The translations under genes and the position numbers were made by a program. DNA of 54,276 bases from Mesorhizobium escarrei (GTDB lineage Bacteria; Pseudomonadota; Alphaproteobacteria; Rhizobiales; Rhizobiaceae). Within the stretch, counting starts at the first letter, position 1. Each line of letters starts with the position of its first letter. The notes below the pieces were generated by a model. It was given only the letters and a program-made list of their open reading frames with translations. It was not told where the DNA came from and did not search any database. The stretch is from NCBI RefSeq assembly GCF_935825525.1, contig NZ_CAKXZT010000118.1, positions 1-54,276 on the forward strand. Direction: 5' to 3'. Positions 16,679 to 26,013 of the stretch are shown piece by piece.

Positions 16679-17474
16679 CCAGGTCGCCTCGGCCGCCGGG
16701 GCTCGCGAGGATCTGCCGCTGCTGCGCGACGCTGCCCGCGAGGCGGGCGCCATCGCCATGCGCTATTTTGGCAACAATCCGCAAGTGTGGATGAAGGGCG
16801 GCACCTCGCCGGTAAGCGAGGCCGATCATGCCGCCGACGCCTATTTGCGCGAAACCTTGCTTGCGGCGCGGCCGGACTATGGCTGGCTGTCGGAAGAGAC
16901 GGCCGACGATCCGGCAAGGCTTGCCGCCCGCCGCACCTTCGTCGTCGATCCGATCGACGGCACGCGCGGCTTCCTCGAAGGCCTGCGCTCCTGGTGCGTC
17001 AGCATCGCGGTGGTCGAGGACGGTCGCACGCTTGCCGGCGTGCTCGAATGTCCGGCCACGGAGGAGACCTATTGGGCGCTGCCCGGTGAGGGGGCATTCC
17101 TGAATGGCCGTCGCATTGCCGTGCGCCGCCCGGCAGCGATGGTCGAAATTGGCGGGCCGAAGCCATTGATCGCGCTGATGCCGGCGCAATGGCAGGGCCG
17201 CCTGAGCCGCGTGCCCTATATTCCCTCGCTCGCCTACCGGCTGGCGATGGTCGCCAATGGCAGGCTCGACGCGACCTTCGTCAAACCCAACGCACATGAC
17301 TGGGACGTCGCCGCCGCGGATCTCATCCTGCGCGAGGCCGGCGGCGCATTGCTCGACCAGAAGGGGCGCGCACCGCGCTATGCCGGCGAAGTGATCCACC
17401 ATGGCGCGCTGGTTGCCGGCAGCGGCGAACTGCTCGCCGTCCTCTCCAACGTCGTCGCAGGGCTGGACGGTTGA
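16665..17474 (+). CDS. Inositol monophosphatase family protein (CysQ/SuhB-like)
   Basis: A 269-residue magnesium-dependent phosphatase: the metal-binding motifs are visible as WLSEETADD, FVVDPIDGTRGF (about residues 90-101) and HDWDVAAADLILREAGG (about 205-221). These are the motifs of the IMPase superfamily, whose members dephosphorylate inositol phosphates, 3'-phosphoadenosine-5'-phosphate or sugar phosphates; which one applies is not decidable. It starts at TTG 16665 inside pmbA, with GAAGG eight bases upstream. It lies at the head of lipopolysaccharide genes. Confidence 0.85.
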   Translation: MPELDQVASAAGAREDLPLLRDAAREAGAIAMRYFGNNPQVWMKGGTSPVSEADHAADAYLRETLLAARPDYGWLSEETADDPARLAARRTFVVDPIDGTRGFLEGLRSWCVSIAVVEDGRTLAGVLECPATEETYWALPGEGAFLNGRRIAVRRPAAMVEIGGPKPLIALMPAQWQGRLSRVPYIPSLAYRLAMVANGRLDATFVKPNAHDWDVAAADLILREAGGALLDQKGRAPRYAGEVIHHGALVAGSGELLAVLSNVVAGLDG

Positions 17475-17550
17475 ACATATCATCAACGGTTCCAAAGTCG
17501 GCGGCTTTGGTCTAGACCTGTCACAAACTCACGATATGTGAAGGACCGAC

Positions 17551-17796
17551 ATGACCGCGGAAGACGGAAAGAAGCAGCTTTTGCACCTGGTGTTCGGCGG
17601 CGAACTGAAGACGCTTGGCGGGACAGAATTCCGTGATCTCGACGCGCTCGACATCGTCGGCATCTATCCGGATTATCAATCCGCGCAAACGGCGTGGAAA
17701 GCCAAGGCTCAAGCCAGCGTGGACAATGCCCACATGCGCTATTTCGTCGTTCACCTGCACCGGTTGCTCGACCCCGACAACAAGCCTGCCGGTTGA
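17551..17796 (+). CDS. DUF4170 protein
   Basis: An 81-residue protein with the DUF4170 pattern: LVFGGELKTLGGTEFRDLDALDIVGIYPDY, then AWKAKAQASVDNAHMRYFVVHLHRL. The family is small, conserved in alphaproteobacteria and functionally undefined. ATG 17551 follows a GTGAAGGACC site. It is sandwiched between the IMPase-like gene and the DUF374 acyltransferase, 6 bases ahead of the latter, which ties it to lipopolysaccharide assembly by context only. Confidence 0.88.
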   Translation: MTAEDGKKQLLHLVFGGELKTLGGTEFRDLDALDIVGIYPDYQSAQTAWKAKAQASVDNAHMRYFVVHLHRLLDPDNKPAG

Positions 17797-17801
17797 CATG
17801 G

Positions 17802-18590
17802 ATGGATCATGAAGCCGTGAAAGGGCCGGCCACGAGGTCCGCGGCAAGGGGGCGCCGCGGTGGCACCCCGAAGACGTTCTGGCGCAAGATACGCGAACCG
17901 CTGGCGCAATCGCGATTCGTCAAGAACGCCATCGCCAGCCTGTTTGCGCAGTTCGTTCGCCTTGTCCGCCTGACCAACCGTGATGTCGGCGGATCGGCGC
18001 AGATGTCGGGCGGCGCCTATTCGCAGTTCGAACCCGTCATCATTGCGCTGTGGCACGGCCAGCATCTTCTGACACCGGCCTACTATCCCGGCGGACGGCC
18101 GCTGGTCGCCATGGTGTCGCGTAGTGCCGATGCCGAGCTCAACGCACTGATGATCGAGAAATTTGGCATCGAGGCGGTGCGCGGATCGGGCGGACGCGAA
18201 AGCTCGAAGCGTCGCGACAAGGGCGGCGCCAAAGCGTTGATTGCCCTGAAAAAGTCACTCGCCACCGGCAAGAATGTCGCCATGATCGCTGACATTCCCC
18301 ATGGCACGCCGCGCGACGCGGGGCTTGGCATCGTTCTCCTGGCGCGGCTTTCGGGCCGCGCGATTCTGCCCGCCGCCATCGCTACCAGCCGCCGCAAGGT
18401 GCTGGAGCGCAGCTGGGACAAGACCACGATCAATCTGCCGTTCGGCCGTTCCTCGATCGTGCTTGGAGCGCCGGTGTTCGTTCCGGCCAACGCCGATGAG
18501 GCCGAAATGGAACGAAAGCGCCAGGAGGTCACGGCCGCGCTCAACGCCGCGACCGCCGAGGCCTACCGCCTCGTGGATGGCTCAAAATGA
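17802..18590 (+). CDS. DUF374 lysophospholipid acyltransferase family protein
   Basis: A 262-residue protein with the DUF374 core: PVIIALWHGQHLLTPAYY, LVAMVSRSADAELNALMIEKFGIEAVRGSG, and GKNVAMIADIPHGTPRDAGLGIVLLARLSG. DUF374 belongs to the LPLAT acyltransferase fold; LpxJ, a lipid A secondary acyltransferase of epsilonproteobacteria, is a characterised relative. Being followed immediately by waaA and lpxK, a role in acylating lipid A or its Kdo-bearing precursor is a reasonable inference. ATG 17802 is chosen; its stop overlaps waaA by the ATGA tetranucleotide. Confidence 0.82.
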   Translation: MDHEAVKGPATRSAARGRRGGTPKTFWRKIREPLAQSRFVKNAIASLFAQFVRLVRLTNRDVGGSAQMSGGAYSQFEPVIIALWHGQHLLTPAYYPGGRPLVAMVSRSADAELNALMIEKFGIEAVRGSGGRESSKRRDKGGAKALIALKKSLATGKNVAMIADIPHGTPRDAGLGIVLLARLSGRAILPAAIATSRRKVLERSWDKTTINLPFGRSSIVLGAPVFVPANADEAEMERKRQEVTAALNAATAEAYRLVDGSK

Positions 18591-19903
18591 GCGAGCGCTG
18601 GGCGCGCACTTTCCTGACGGCGTATCGTTTCGCAGGCGCAGCCGCCTATCCCCTGGTCGGGCCCTATGTCGCCTGGCGCACCTCCAGAGGCAAGGAGGAC
18701 CGAATTCGCCGGCGCGAGCGCTATGGCATCGCCGGGCGCGAGCGCCCCGAAGGGCCGGTCATCTGGATCCATGCGGCGAGCGTCGGCGAGACGATCGCCG
18801 TCGTGCCGCTGGTCGAGAGCATCCTCGACTACGGCGTCAACATCGTGCTGACGACGGGGACCGTCACCTCCGCGCAGGTTGCCGACGAACGGCTCGGCGA
18901 CCGCATCATCCACCAATACGTGCCGCTCGACCTCAAGCCGGCGGTCAGCCGCTTCCTCGACCATTGGCGGCCGGATCTGGCGATTATCGCCGAATCGGAG
19001 ATCTGGCCGATGACCATCCTCGAGCTCGGCGCACGCCGTGTGCCGCAGGTGCTGGTCAATGGCAGGCTGTCGGACCGTTCGTACAAATCCTGGAAGAAGC
19101 GCGCCAACATCGCCGAAGCGCTGTTCGAGAATCTCGCCCATGTTGTCGCCCAGTCGGATGTCGACGGCGAGCGCTTCCTCTCGCTCGGCGCCCGGCCGGT
19201 CACCGTATCCGGCAATCTCAAGGTCGACACCACGCCGCCGCCGGCCGATGAGAGGGCGCTGTACACGCTGAAGCGCCAGATCGGCGCCCGCCCGACCTGG
19301 GCGGCAATCTCGACCCATGACGGCGAGGAGGTGGTCGCCGCCGAGGTTCACGCAATGCTGCACAAGCGTCACCACGGTCTTTTGACGATCGTCGTGCCGC
19401 GCCATCCCGATCGCGCCGAAGCGCTTGCCGCGCAGATCTCCGGCATGGGCTTGAAAGTCGCGCGGCGCAGCAAGGGCGACCGGATCATCGCCGATACGGA
19501 CATTCTGCTCGGCGACACGATGGGCGAGATGGGGCTTTATCTCAGGCTGACAGAGATCGCCTTCGTCGGTCGTTCGCTCACCTCGGAGGGCGGCCAGAAC
19601 CCGCTGGAGCCGGCCATGCTCGACACGGCGGTGCTGGCCGGCCGCAATGTCCAGAATTTTCGCGAGACCTATCAGCGCCTGCTCGACAGCGGCGGTGCCA
19701 AGCTGGTGCGCGACCGCGACATGCTGGCCGGCGCCGTCAATTTCCTTTTGACCAACGAGGTGGCGCGCCATGAGATGATGGCGGCGGGTGCGGCGACGGT
19801 CGAAGAGATGCGCGGCGCGCTGGCGCTCACGTTGAAGTCGCTCGAACCCTACATTCAGCCCTTGGTCGTCAAATCGCGCCTCAAGGGCGCCAACGGCCGT
19901 TAA
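18587..19903 (+). CDS. waaA: 3-deoxy-D-manno-octulosonic acid (Kdo) transferase
   Basis: A 438-residue glycosyltransferase that attaches Kdo from CMP-Kdo to lipid IVA at the inner face of the cytoplasmic membrane. Family marks are an N-terminal membrane-associated helix, WIHAASVGETIAVVPLVESI, TTGTVTSAQ, PDLAIIAESEIWP, VLVNGRLSDRSYKSWKK, and FVGRSLTSEGGQNPLEPAM in the C-terminal donor-binding domain. Length is normal. It overlaps the DUF374 gene by four bases and lies one base ahead of lpxK, so the three are translationally linked. Confidence 0.95.
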   Translation: MSERWARTFLTAYRFAGAAAYPLVGPYVAWRTSRGKEDRIRRRERYGIAGRERPEGPVIWIHAASVGETIAVVPLVESILDYGVNIVLTTGTVTSAQVADERLGDRIIHQYVPLDLKPAVSRFLDHWRPDLAIIAESEIWPMTILELGARRVPQVLVNGRLSDRSYKSWKKRANIAEALFENLAHVVAQSDVDGERFLSLGARPVTVSGNLKVDTTPPPADERALYTLKRQIGARPTWAAISTHDGEEVVAAEVHAMLHKRHHGLLTIVVPRHPDRAEALAAQISGMGLKVARRSKGDRIIADTDILLGDTMGEMGLYLRLTEIAFVGRSLTSEGGQNPLEPAMLDTAVLAGRNVQNFRETYQRLLDSGGAKLVRDRDMLAGAVNFLLTNEVARHEMMAAGAATVEEMRGALALTLKSLEPYIQPLVVKSRLKGANGR

Positions 19904-19904
19904 G

Positions 19905-20933
19905 ATGGCCAGCGAAGCGCCCCCCTTCTGGTGGGAAGAACCGGACTGGCGGGCGCTGGCGCTGGCGCCGCTGTCGGCGGTCTATGCGCTGGTTGCCGGC
20001 CGCCGCATGCGCTCAGCGGCGCGCGAGAAGATCGAGGCGCCGGTGCTTTGCGTCGGCAACTTCACCGTCGGCGGCACCGGCAAGACGCCGGTGGCGATCG
20101 CACTGGCCCGGCAAGCCAGGCGCATGCAGCTCAATCCAGGTTTCCTGTCGCGCGGCCATGGCGGCTCCTTTGCGCGGCCGCATGTCGTCGATCCGCATCA
20201 TGACGCCGCCAAGCATGTCGGCGATGAACCGCTGCTTTTGGCCGAGCACGCGCCAGTCGCAGTGACGCCGAACCGTGCCGCCGGCGCACGCCTCCTGCTG
20301 GAAAAGCATGGCTGTGATTTCCTGATCATGGATGACGGTTTCCAGAGCGCGCGCATCCACATCGACTATGCGCTGGTCGTCGTCGACGCACGCTACGGTG
20401 TCGGCAACGGCCGCGTCATTCCTGGCGGTCCGCTCAGGGCTGGTATCGTCGACCAACTGGTTTTCACCAGCGCGCTGCTGAAGATGGGCGAGGGCCTTGC
20501 TGCCGATGCCGTCGTTCGCCAGGCGGCGCGCGCCGGCCGGCCGATCTTCGAGGCGCGTACGCGGCCAACTAGCAAGGCGAGGCTGGCCGGCAAGCGATTT
20601 CTGGCCTTTGCCGGTATCGGCCATCCCGAGAAATTCTTCGACACGGTCCGTGAGGCCGGCGGCGAGGTTGCGCTGGCCCGGTCGTTTCCGGACCATCATT
20701 TCTATGGCCAGGACGAGCTTGCCGAACTGGCAACGGCAGCGCGAGGTGCCGGACTCGGCCTCATCACCACCGCCAAGGACGCCGCCCGGCTGCGCCACGA
20801 TGCCGCGTCGGCCGATTTCCTCGGACAGCTCGATGTGCTGGAGATCGACACCGTGTTCGATCCCGACCACGTGCCCGAACGCATCATCGACGAGACGCTG
20901 GATGCCTGGCGGCAGCGCAAGCTGCAGGGTTGA
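19905..20933 (+). CDS. lpxK: Tetraacyldisaccharide 4'-kinase
   Basis: A 342-residue kinase that phosphorylates the 4' position of the lipid A disaccharide precursor to give lipid IVA. The P-loop GNFTVGGTGKTP is near residues 51-62, and FLSRGHGGS, DEPLLLAEHAPVAV, LIMDDGFQSARIHIDYALVVVDA and FAGIGHPEKFF are characteristic LpxK segments. Length matches the family. It is the last gene of the operon that starts at pmbA or earlier. Confidence 0.96.
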   Translation: MASEAPPFWWEEPDWRALALAPLSAVYALVAGRRMRSAAREKIEAPVLCVGNFTVGGTGKTPVAIALARQARRMQLNPGFLSRGHGGSFARPHVVDPHHDAAKHVGDEPLLLAEHAPVAVTPNRAAGARLLLEKHGCDFLIMDDGFQSARIHIDYALVVVDARYGVGNGRVIPGGPLRAGIVDQLVFTSALLKMGEGLAADAVVRQAARAGRPIFEARTRPTSKARLAGKRFLAFAGIGHPEKFFDTVREAGGEVALARSFPDHHFYGQDELAELATAARGAGLGLITTAKDAARLRHDAASADFLGQLDVLEIDTVFDPDHVPERIIDETLDAWRQRKLQG

Positions 20934-21017
20934 AAGGCCTTCGGCGTCGCGACGGCAGAACCTTGCGGAATGCTGGCGGGACAGGATCGCTACAGAGCGG
21001 CTTCCATATGCGTCAGA

Positions 21018-21251
21018 CTAGCGCCGGCTGCGCAGTTCGGGATGTGCCTCGATCTCGCGGCGCAGCGAGGCCGCGGCACTCACATAGGGCTCCTGCCTGG
21101 CGACACTCCAATATTTGAGCTCATCGAGCGGGATGCTCTCGCCGGTGACCGCGCAGCGCACGAAGGCGCCGGGGCTGGTCACCTGGAAGTCGCCGTCCAG
21201 ATAGCGGATACGGGCTTCCTTGCCGCCGGGGCCTTCAAAGCGGTTCATCAT
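21018..21251 (-). CDS. DUF2093 protein
   Basis: A 77-residue protein with the DUF2093 signature: EARIRYLDGDFQVTSPGAFVRCAVTGESIPLDELKYWSV. Such proteins are short, cytoplasmic and conserved in Hyphomicrobiales; the function is unknown. The conserved Cys and GESIPLDEL hint at a small zinc-ribbon-like or binding fold, but only one Cys is present. Start may be 21251 or the next ATG (21248). Convergent with lpxK across an 84-base gap. Confidence 0.85.
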   Translation of the reverse strand: MMNRFEGPGGKEARIRYLDGDFQVTSPGAFVRCAVTGESIPLDELKYWSVARQEPYVSAAASLRREIEAHPELRSRR

Positions 21252-21394
21252 GACATGGAGCCAAGGTTCATGACGATGTCATCGCCACAAAACGCCGGCA
21301 AGGTCAAGCTTGGATCGAGACAGGATTGGCTTCAGTCGGCTTCGTTTCGGACGGCAGCCAGCCGAGCAGGCCGGCAAAGTGGATGCCCCGCATC

Positions 21395-22327
21395 TTACTG
21401 CTCGGCTGCGATGAAATCCTCGATCTTTTCCGCCGCCAGTCCGGCCTGGGCCGCGATGCGCCGGGCAAGCTCGGCTGCGGCGGCGCGCGGGCGCCCGATA
21501 GGCCGGTCGAGCCAGTAGGATATCGGGCTGAGGACGACGCGGTCGTCGGCGGCGATGATACGGCCAGACTTCAGTTGATCCTCGGTCATCGGCGGCCGCG
21601 CCAGCGCGATGCCGAGACCATGGGCTGCGGCGCCGAGCACCAGATTGTAGTCCTCGAAACGGCGGTCCTGCGGACGCGGGCGGTAATCGATGTCCTGTGC
21701 GGCAAACCAGGCACGCCAGGCCGAGGCGTCGGAATCGTTGATCAGCGGGAATTTGAGCAGCCGGGCAGGGTCGCCTCGGCCGATCTCGCGGGCGAGATCC
21801 GGCGAGGCGACCGGAAACACATGTTCCTCGAACAGCTGCACCGAGACGCGGCCGGGGATGCGGCCGCGGCCGCAGCGGATCGACAGATCGATGCCCTCGT
21901 CGGCAAGGTCCGCCTGGCGGATATCGACGTCGAGCACGATGCGCAGCCTGGACGGATTGTTTTCCAGCGCCGCCATGCGCGGCATCAGCCACAGCCCGCT
22001 GACCGAGGGGATCGAGGTCAGCCGCACCACGGCGGTGCCGCGCGGCTCGATCCAGCGGTCCGAATTGCTCGATATCAGCGCGAAGGCCTCAGTGGTGCGC
22101 AGATGCAGGCGGTTGCCTTCGATCGTCAGCGACACCCCACGCGCGCCGCGATCGAACACTTTCAGCCCGAGCCAATCCTCCAGCTTGGCGATCTGCCGGC
22201 TGACGGCGCCATGGGTGAGATTGAGTTTTTCGGCAGCGGCCGAAAAGCTGCCCGTTCGTGCCGCGGCGTCGAAGGCGCGCAGGGTTTCAAGCGGCAGCAT
22301 CGCGTCTGAGCTGTGATCCATAGTCAC
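21395..22327 (-). CDS. LysR-family regulator (GcvA-like)
   Basis: A 310-residue regulator with an N-terminal winged helix (LETLRAFDAAARTGSFSAAAEKLNLTHGAVSRQI) and a LysR effector domain containing the GcvA-type segments LWLMPRM and DLSIRCGRGRIPG. The GTG at 22327 lies six bases behind GAGGG and is preferred to the ATG at 22321. It is transcribed divergently from an EamA-type exporter gene, the usual arrangement for a LysR regulator and its target. A TGA-N7-TCA palindrome covers its start codon. Confidence 0.92.
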   Translation of the reverse strand: MTMDHSSDAMLPLETLRAFDAAARTGSFSAAAEKLNLTHGAVSRQIAKLEDWLGLKVFDRGARGVSLTIEGNRLHLRTTEAFALISSNSDRWIEPRGTAVVRLTSIPSVSGLWLMPRMAALENNPSRLRIVLDVDIRQADLADEGIDLSIRCGRGRIPGRVSVQLFEEHVFPVASPDLAREIGRGDPARLLKFPLINDSDASAWRAWFAAQDIDYRPRPQDRRFEDYNLVLGAAAHGLGIALARPPMTEDQLKSGRIIAADDRVVLSPISYWLDRPIGRPRAAAAELARRIAAQAGLAAEKIEDFIAAEQ

Positions 22328-22330
22328 AGC
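22310..22330. promoter_or_regulatory. Candidate LysR-type operator over the regulator's start codon
   Basis: GCTGTGA and TCACAGC flank a 7-base spacer, giving a perfect 7-base inverted repeat with the classic T-N11-A geometry (T at 22314, A at 22326). Its overlap with the divergent LysR start codon suggests autorepression. The second divergent gene begins 83 bases away. Confidence 0.6.
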
Positions 22331-22412
22331 TGGCCCTCGATTTGGTCGTTTGTCAATCTATCAGGAAAGGCGTTTTGTGCCTTCTGGACAATATTAGGCA
22401 CGAGGCTAAGAG

Positions 22413-23306
22413 ATGAGCGCCTGTACCGGCACGTTGAATACGACACAGCGGATAGATACCACTGCGGCCATTGCGGTGGCGCTGACGGTGGTCGGCTGGG
22501 CCTCCGCCTTCCCGGCGATCCGCGCCGGCCTCGTCGCTTTCGGGCCGCTGGAACTTGGTGCGCTGCGCTTCGCCATCGCGGCGGTGCCGGCGGCGATTTT
22601 CCTCGCCGTCAAGCGGCCGGCGCTGCCCCGGCTCGATGAATTATGGCGCTTTGCCTTCGGCGGCGCCGTCTTCGTTGCGCTGTACACGGCAATGCTCAAT
22701 TTCGGCGAGCTGACCGTTTCGGCGGGTGCTGCCGGATTCATCATCAATGTCAGCCCGATCTTCACCGCGATCATGGCGATGGCGCTGCTTGGCGAACGCT
22801 TCTCAGGCCTGGCCTGGGCCGGCACATTCCTGTCCTTCGCCGGCATCGGCATCATCGCCATGGGCGAAGGGCAAGGCTTGCATTTCAACAATGGCGCGCT
22901 GCTGATCCTCGGCTCGGCGCTGTGCTCGGCGGTCAACACCATCGTGCAAAAGCCGCTGTTTGCCCGCCATCATCCGCTGACCATTTCGGCCTCGAATATG
23001 GTGCTCGGCGCGCTCTGCCTGCTGCCTTTCCTGCCGAACGGCCTGGCGCAGGCGGCAGTTGCCGACAACGCCGGTCTCGGCGCCGTCATCTTTCTTGGCA
23101 TCGTGCCAAGCCTCATCGCCTACGCTGCCTGGGCAACCGCGCTCTCCCGTTTGCCGGCGGCGCGTGCCTCGAACTTCCTCTATCTGGTTTCGCCGGTGGC
23201 GACACTGATCGGCTTCTTCTGGCTGGGCGAGGTACCGACGCTGCTGGGCATTCTTGGCGGCGCGCTGGCGCTCGGCGGCGTGATCGTGGTGAATTTGAAG
23301 CGGTGA
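22413..23306 (+). CDS. EamA/DMT-superfamily exporter
   Basis: A 297-residue membrane protein with ten predicted helices arranged as two EamA repeats (about residues 10-140 and 150-295): [29 protein letters not shown] opens the first and [34 protein letters not shown] closes the second. DMT exporters move amino acids or other metabolites out of the cell; the substrate is unknown. ATG 22413 has GAGG seven bases upstream. Divergent LysR gene upstream probably controls it. Confidence 0.9.
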   Translation: MSACTGTLNTTQRIDTTAAIAVALTVVGWASAFPAIRAGLVAFGPLELGALRFAIAAVPAAIFLAVKRPALPRLDELWRFAFGGAVFVALYTAMLNFGELTVSAGAAGFIINVSPIFTAIMAMALLGERFSGLAWAGTFLSFAGIGIIAMGEGQGLHFNNGALLILGSALCSAVNTIVQKPLFARHHPLTISASNMVLGALCLLPFLPNGLAQAAVADNAGLGAVIFLGIVPSLIAYAAWATALSRLPAARASNFLYLVSPVATLIGFFWLGEVPTLLGILGGALALGGVIVVNLKR

Positions 23307-23367
23307 ATCAGAGGCTTGAAGGTTTGATTGAATCATAGAGATCTGTTTCGAACGGCTCTTTATGATT

Positions 23368-23518
23368 TCCCCTCTCCGGTTTGCTTCGCAAACCACCTCT
23401 CCCCACTTCGTGGGGCGAGGAACCCGAGTGTTTCCAACGTCGCGGCTTTGGCGATTAACGTTTCCTCGCCCCCACGACAGTGGGGGAGAGGTGGCCGCGG
23501 AGCGGCCGGAGAGGGGGC
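23368..23518. repeat. Nested inverted-repeat element, type 3
   Basis: Outer arms CCCTCTCCGG and CCGGAGAGGGGG enclose GGTTTGC-TTC-GCAAACC, CCACTTCGTGGGGCGAGG with its partner CCTCGCCCCCACGACAGTGGGG, and GGCCGC-GGA-GCGGCC. It occupies the gap between the convergent exporter and mutL genes and may terminate transcription from both sides. Confidence 0.75.
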
Positions 23519-23547
23519 TTCGCCAGCGGACCTCGTAAGCCGCAGCC

Positions 23548-25422
23548 TTACCGCCGCCCGAACAGCCGCTCGATATCTGCGAGCTTCAGCTCGATATAGG
23601 TCGGGCGGCCATGGTTGCAGGTGCCGGAGCCCGGCGTCGCCTCCATCTGGCGCAGCAGCGCGTTCATCTCTTCCGGCTTGAGCAAGCGGCCGGAACGCAC
23701 GGAGCCGTGGCAGGCCATGGTCGCGGCTATTTTGTCCAGCCGCTCTTTCAGCGTGTCGACGGTGTCGTTGTCGGCGATCTCGTCGGCAAGGTCGCGCACC
23801 AGCTGCTGGACATTGGTTTCGCCGAGCATCGACGGCGTCTCGCGCACCGCGACCGCACCCGGGCCGAAGCGTTCGACGGCGAGGCCGAAGCGGGCCAGCG
23901 TTTCGGAATGCAAGGCGAGCCGCTCTGCATCCTCTTCCGGCAGATCGACGATCTCGGGCAGCAACAGCATCTGCGACGGCACGGCGCGCGAATGCAATGC
24001 GTTCTTCAGTGCCTCGTAGACCAGCCGCTCATGCGCCGCATGCTGGTCGACGATGACAAGCGAATCCCTGGTCTGCGCGACGATGTAGTTCTCGTGTACC
24101 TGGGCGCGTGCGGCGCCCAGCGCCATGCCGAGCAGCGTCTCCGCCGTCTCAGTCTGTCCGGCGCGCGCGTCGGCGCTGTGCAGCGGTCCGGCGTCGAACG
24201 CCGCCTGATCGTTTTCGCCGAAGCCGCCATTTGCAAATCCTGCATCGTCAAGTCCCATCTCCAGCGGCCGCTGCGGCGAGCGGGCCGCGTCGAAACCGGC
24301 GAAGCCGGAGGCACGGTAGGCCGCCTCGTAGCTGCGATGCCCGTTGGCCGGCCCGGAATGCGCATAGGACGCCGCGCCCGGCCGGAATGCCGCCATCATG
24401 CCGGCCGCCCCTGATGTGGCGGCACGGATGCCGGCATTGGCCAGCGCCTCGCGAATGGCGCCGACTATCAGCCCGCGCACCAGCCCCGGATCGCGGAAGC
24501 GGACGTCGGCCTTGGCCGGGTGGACATTGACGTCGACGATGGCCGGATCGAGCGTCAGGAACAGCACCGTCACCGCATGGCGGTCGCGCGGCAGCACGTC
24601 GGCGAAGGCGCCGCGGATGGCGCCGGCAATCAGCTTGTCGCGCACCGGCCGGCCGTTGACATAGGCGTATTGCTGCAGCGCGTTGGCGCGGCTGAAGGAT
24701 GGTATCGAAACGTGGCCGGCAAGATGCACACCATCGCGCATGGCGTCGATGGCGATCGCGTTGGCCGGAAAGTCGGCGCCCATCACTTGCGCGACGCGGC
24801 GCAGCCGGCCTTCCGGGCTGTCGTCGGTCGCCGGCAGTTCCAGCGTCGAGCGGTCGGAACCGGCCAGCGTGAAGCGCACGGCCGGGAAAGCGATCGCAAT
24901 GCGCTTGATCACGTCGCTGGTCGCCGAGCTTTCGGCGCGCTCGCCCTTCATGAATTTGAGCCGCGCCGGCGTCGCGAAGAACAGGTCGCGCACCTCGACT
25001 GTGGTGCCGCGATTGGCGGCCGCCGGCTTGACGGCGGACACGCGCCCGCCCTCGATGCCGATCTCGGCGGCGCTGTCGCCGTTGGCCGCGCGCGAGCGGA
25101 TCGACAGCCGCGCCACCGAGCCGATCGACGGCAGCGCTTCGCCGCGAAAGCCGAGCGAGCGGATGTCGTGAATGTCATCGGCGAGCTTCGAGGTGCAATG
25201 GCGTGCGATCGCCAGCGGCAGTTCCTTTTCCGGGATGCCCGAGCCGTCGTCGGTGACGCGGATCAGGTTCAGCCCGCCGCCGGCGGTGACGATCTCTATT
25301 CTGGCAGCGCCGGCGTCGAGTGCGTTCTCGACCAGTTCCTTGACCACGCTTGCCGGACGCTCGATGACTTCGCCGGCGGCGATCTGGTTGATCATCGTTT
25401 CGGAAAGCTGACGGATGGGCAT
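23548..25422 (-). CDS. mutL: DNA mismatch repair protein MutL
   Basis: A 624-residue MutL. The GHKL ATPase at the N-terminus is complete: [74 protein letters not shown], and [12 protein letters not shown] in the transducer domain. The C-terminal dimerisation domain has [26 protein letters not shown] and the closing GRPTYIEL. The DQHAAHER form without a DQHA(X)2E(X)4E endonuclease motif cannot settle nicking activity; the closing CNHGRPT region with Cys-x-His is present. The start ATG 25422 fits the conserved N-terminus; the open frame continues 127 codons into a repeat. Confidence 0.96.
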   Translation of the reverse strand: MPIRQLSETMINQIAAGEVIERPASVVKELVENALDAGAARIEIVTAGGGLNLIRVTDDGSGIPEKELPLAIARHCTSKLADDIHDIRSLGFRGEALPSIGSVARLSIRSRAANGDSAAEIGIEGGRVSAVKPAAANRGTTVEVRDLFFATPARLKFMKGERAESSATSDVIKRIAIAFPAVRFTLAGSDRSTLELPATDDSPEGRLRRVAQVMGADFPANAIAIDAMRDGVHLAGHVSIPSFSRANALQQYAYVNGRPVRDKLIAGAIRGAFADVLPRDRHAVTVLFLTLDPAIVDVNVHPAKADVRFRDPGLVRGLIVGAIREALANAGIRAATSGAAGMMAAFRPGAASYAHSGPANGHRSYEAAYRASGFAGFDAARSPQRPLEMGLDDAGFANGGFGENDQAAFDAGPLHSADARAGQTETAETLLGMALGAARAQVHENYIVAQTRDSLVIVDQHAAHERLVYEALKNALHSRAVPSQMLLLPEIVDLPEEDAERLALHSETLARFGLAVERFGPGAVAVRETPSMLGETNVQQLVRDLADEIADNDTVDTLKERLDKIAATMACHGSVRSGRLLKPEEMNALLRQMEATPGSGTCNHGRPTYIELKLADIERLFGRR

Positions 25423-25511
25423 GGGGGTAGTATACGCGGATTCGTGGGCGATGAGAGGCTGAAATGCATTGACCGCTAGCAAGGGCAGCCAAACTATAAC
25501 CGTTGCGCTCC

Positions 25512-25675
25512 GTCCCACCCCCCTCTGGCCTGCCGGCCATCTCCCCCGCAAGGGGGGAGATCGGATGTAGCCTCGGCCTTCGCCAATCTCCAGCGGTTGA
25601 AGGCTTGTTGCGGAACGCGTGAACTGCCCATCTCCCCCCTTGCGGGGGAGATGGCCGGCAGGCCAGAGGGGGTAC
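25512..25675. repeat. Nested inverted-repeat element, type 4, copy 1
   Basis: Arms CCCCTCTGGCCTGCCGGCC (left, about 25520) and GGCCGGCAGGCCAGAGGGG (right, ending about 25672) pair almost perfectly; inner CATCTCCCCC-GCAAGG-GGGGAGAT hairpins occur in both halves. A second, partly decayed copy is at 42857-43030. It sits upstream of mutL and of the small membrane gene. Confidence 0.8.
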
Positions 25676-25792
25676 TGTTCCGCCACGACATAGAGATAGG
25701 AATATTGTTGAAGTGAATGGGCTTGGCCCCCAATTGACTTAGTGGAATTGGTCGGGCTAAGGCCAAAATCAAATTGCCGTTGGAGGCGACAT

Positions 25793-25957
25793 TTGGACGA
25801 CATCCTAGATTACTTAATGGTAAAATTCGGTCGATGGATACAGCGTCGAAAGGGTAGAATTGCGAAAATAGTGTGGTTCACAATCTGGACGGTTATTTCG
25901 ATATCGCTTACGGTTTTTCTGGTTTACCTCCTGTATATACGAGATCTGACCATATAG
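25793..25957 (+). CDS. Small single-pass membrane protein
   Basis: A 54-residue open frame starting at TTG 25793, six bases behind GGAGG. It has a basic amphipathic N-terminal part ([15 protein letters not shown]) and one membrane helix ([24 protein letters not shown]). The DNA here is clearly more AT-rich than the neighbouring genes, suggesting recent arrival or relaxed selection. No family was recognised. The good Shine-Dalgarno and topology make it plausible but unproven. Confidence 0.5.
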   Translation: MDDILDYLMVKFGRWIQRRKGRIAKIVWFTIWTVISISLTVFLVYLLYIRDLTI

Positions 25958-26013
25958 CTTCTTGTTCTATCGTCGGGTCGTTCTCGAGGAAATCCACGCA
26001 GCTGAGCGTGCAT

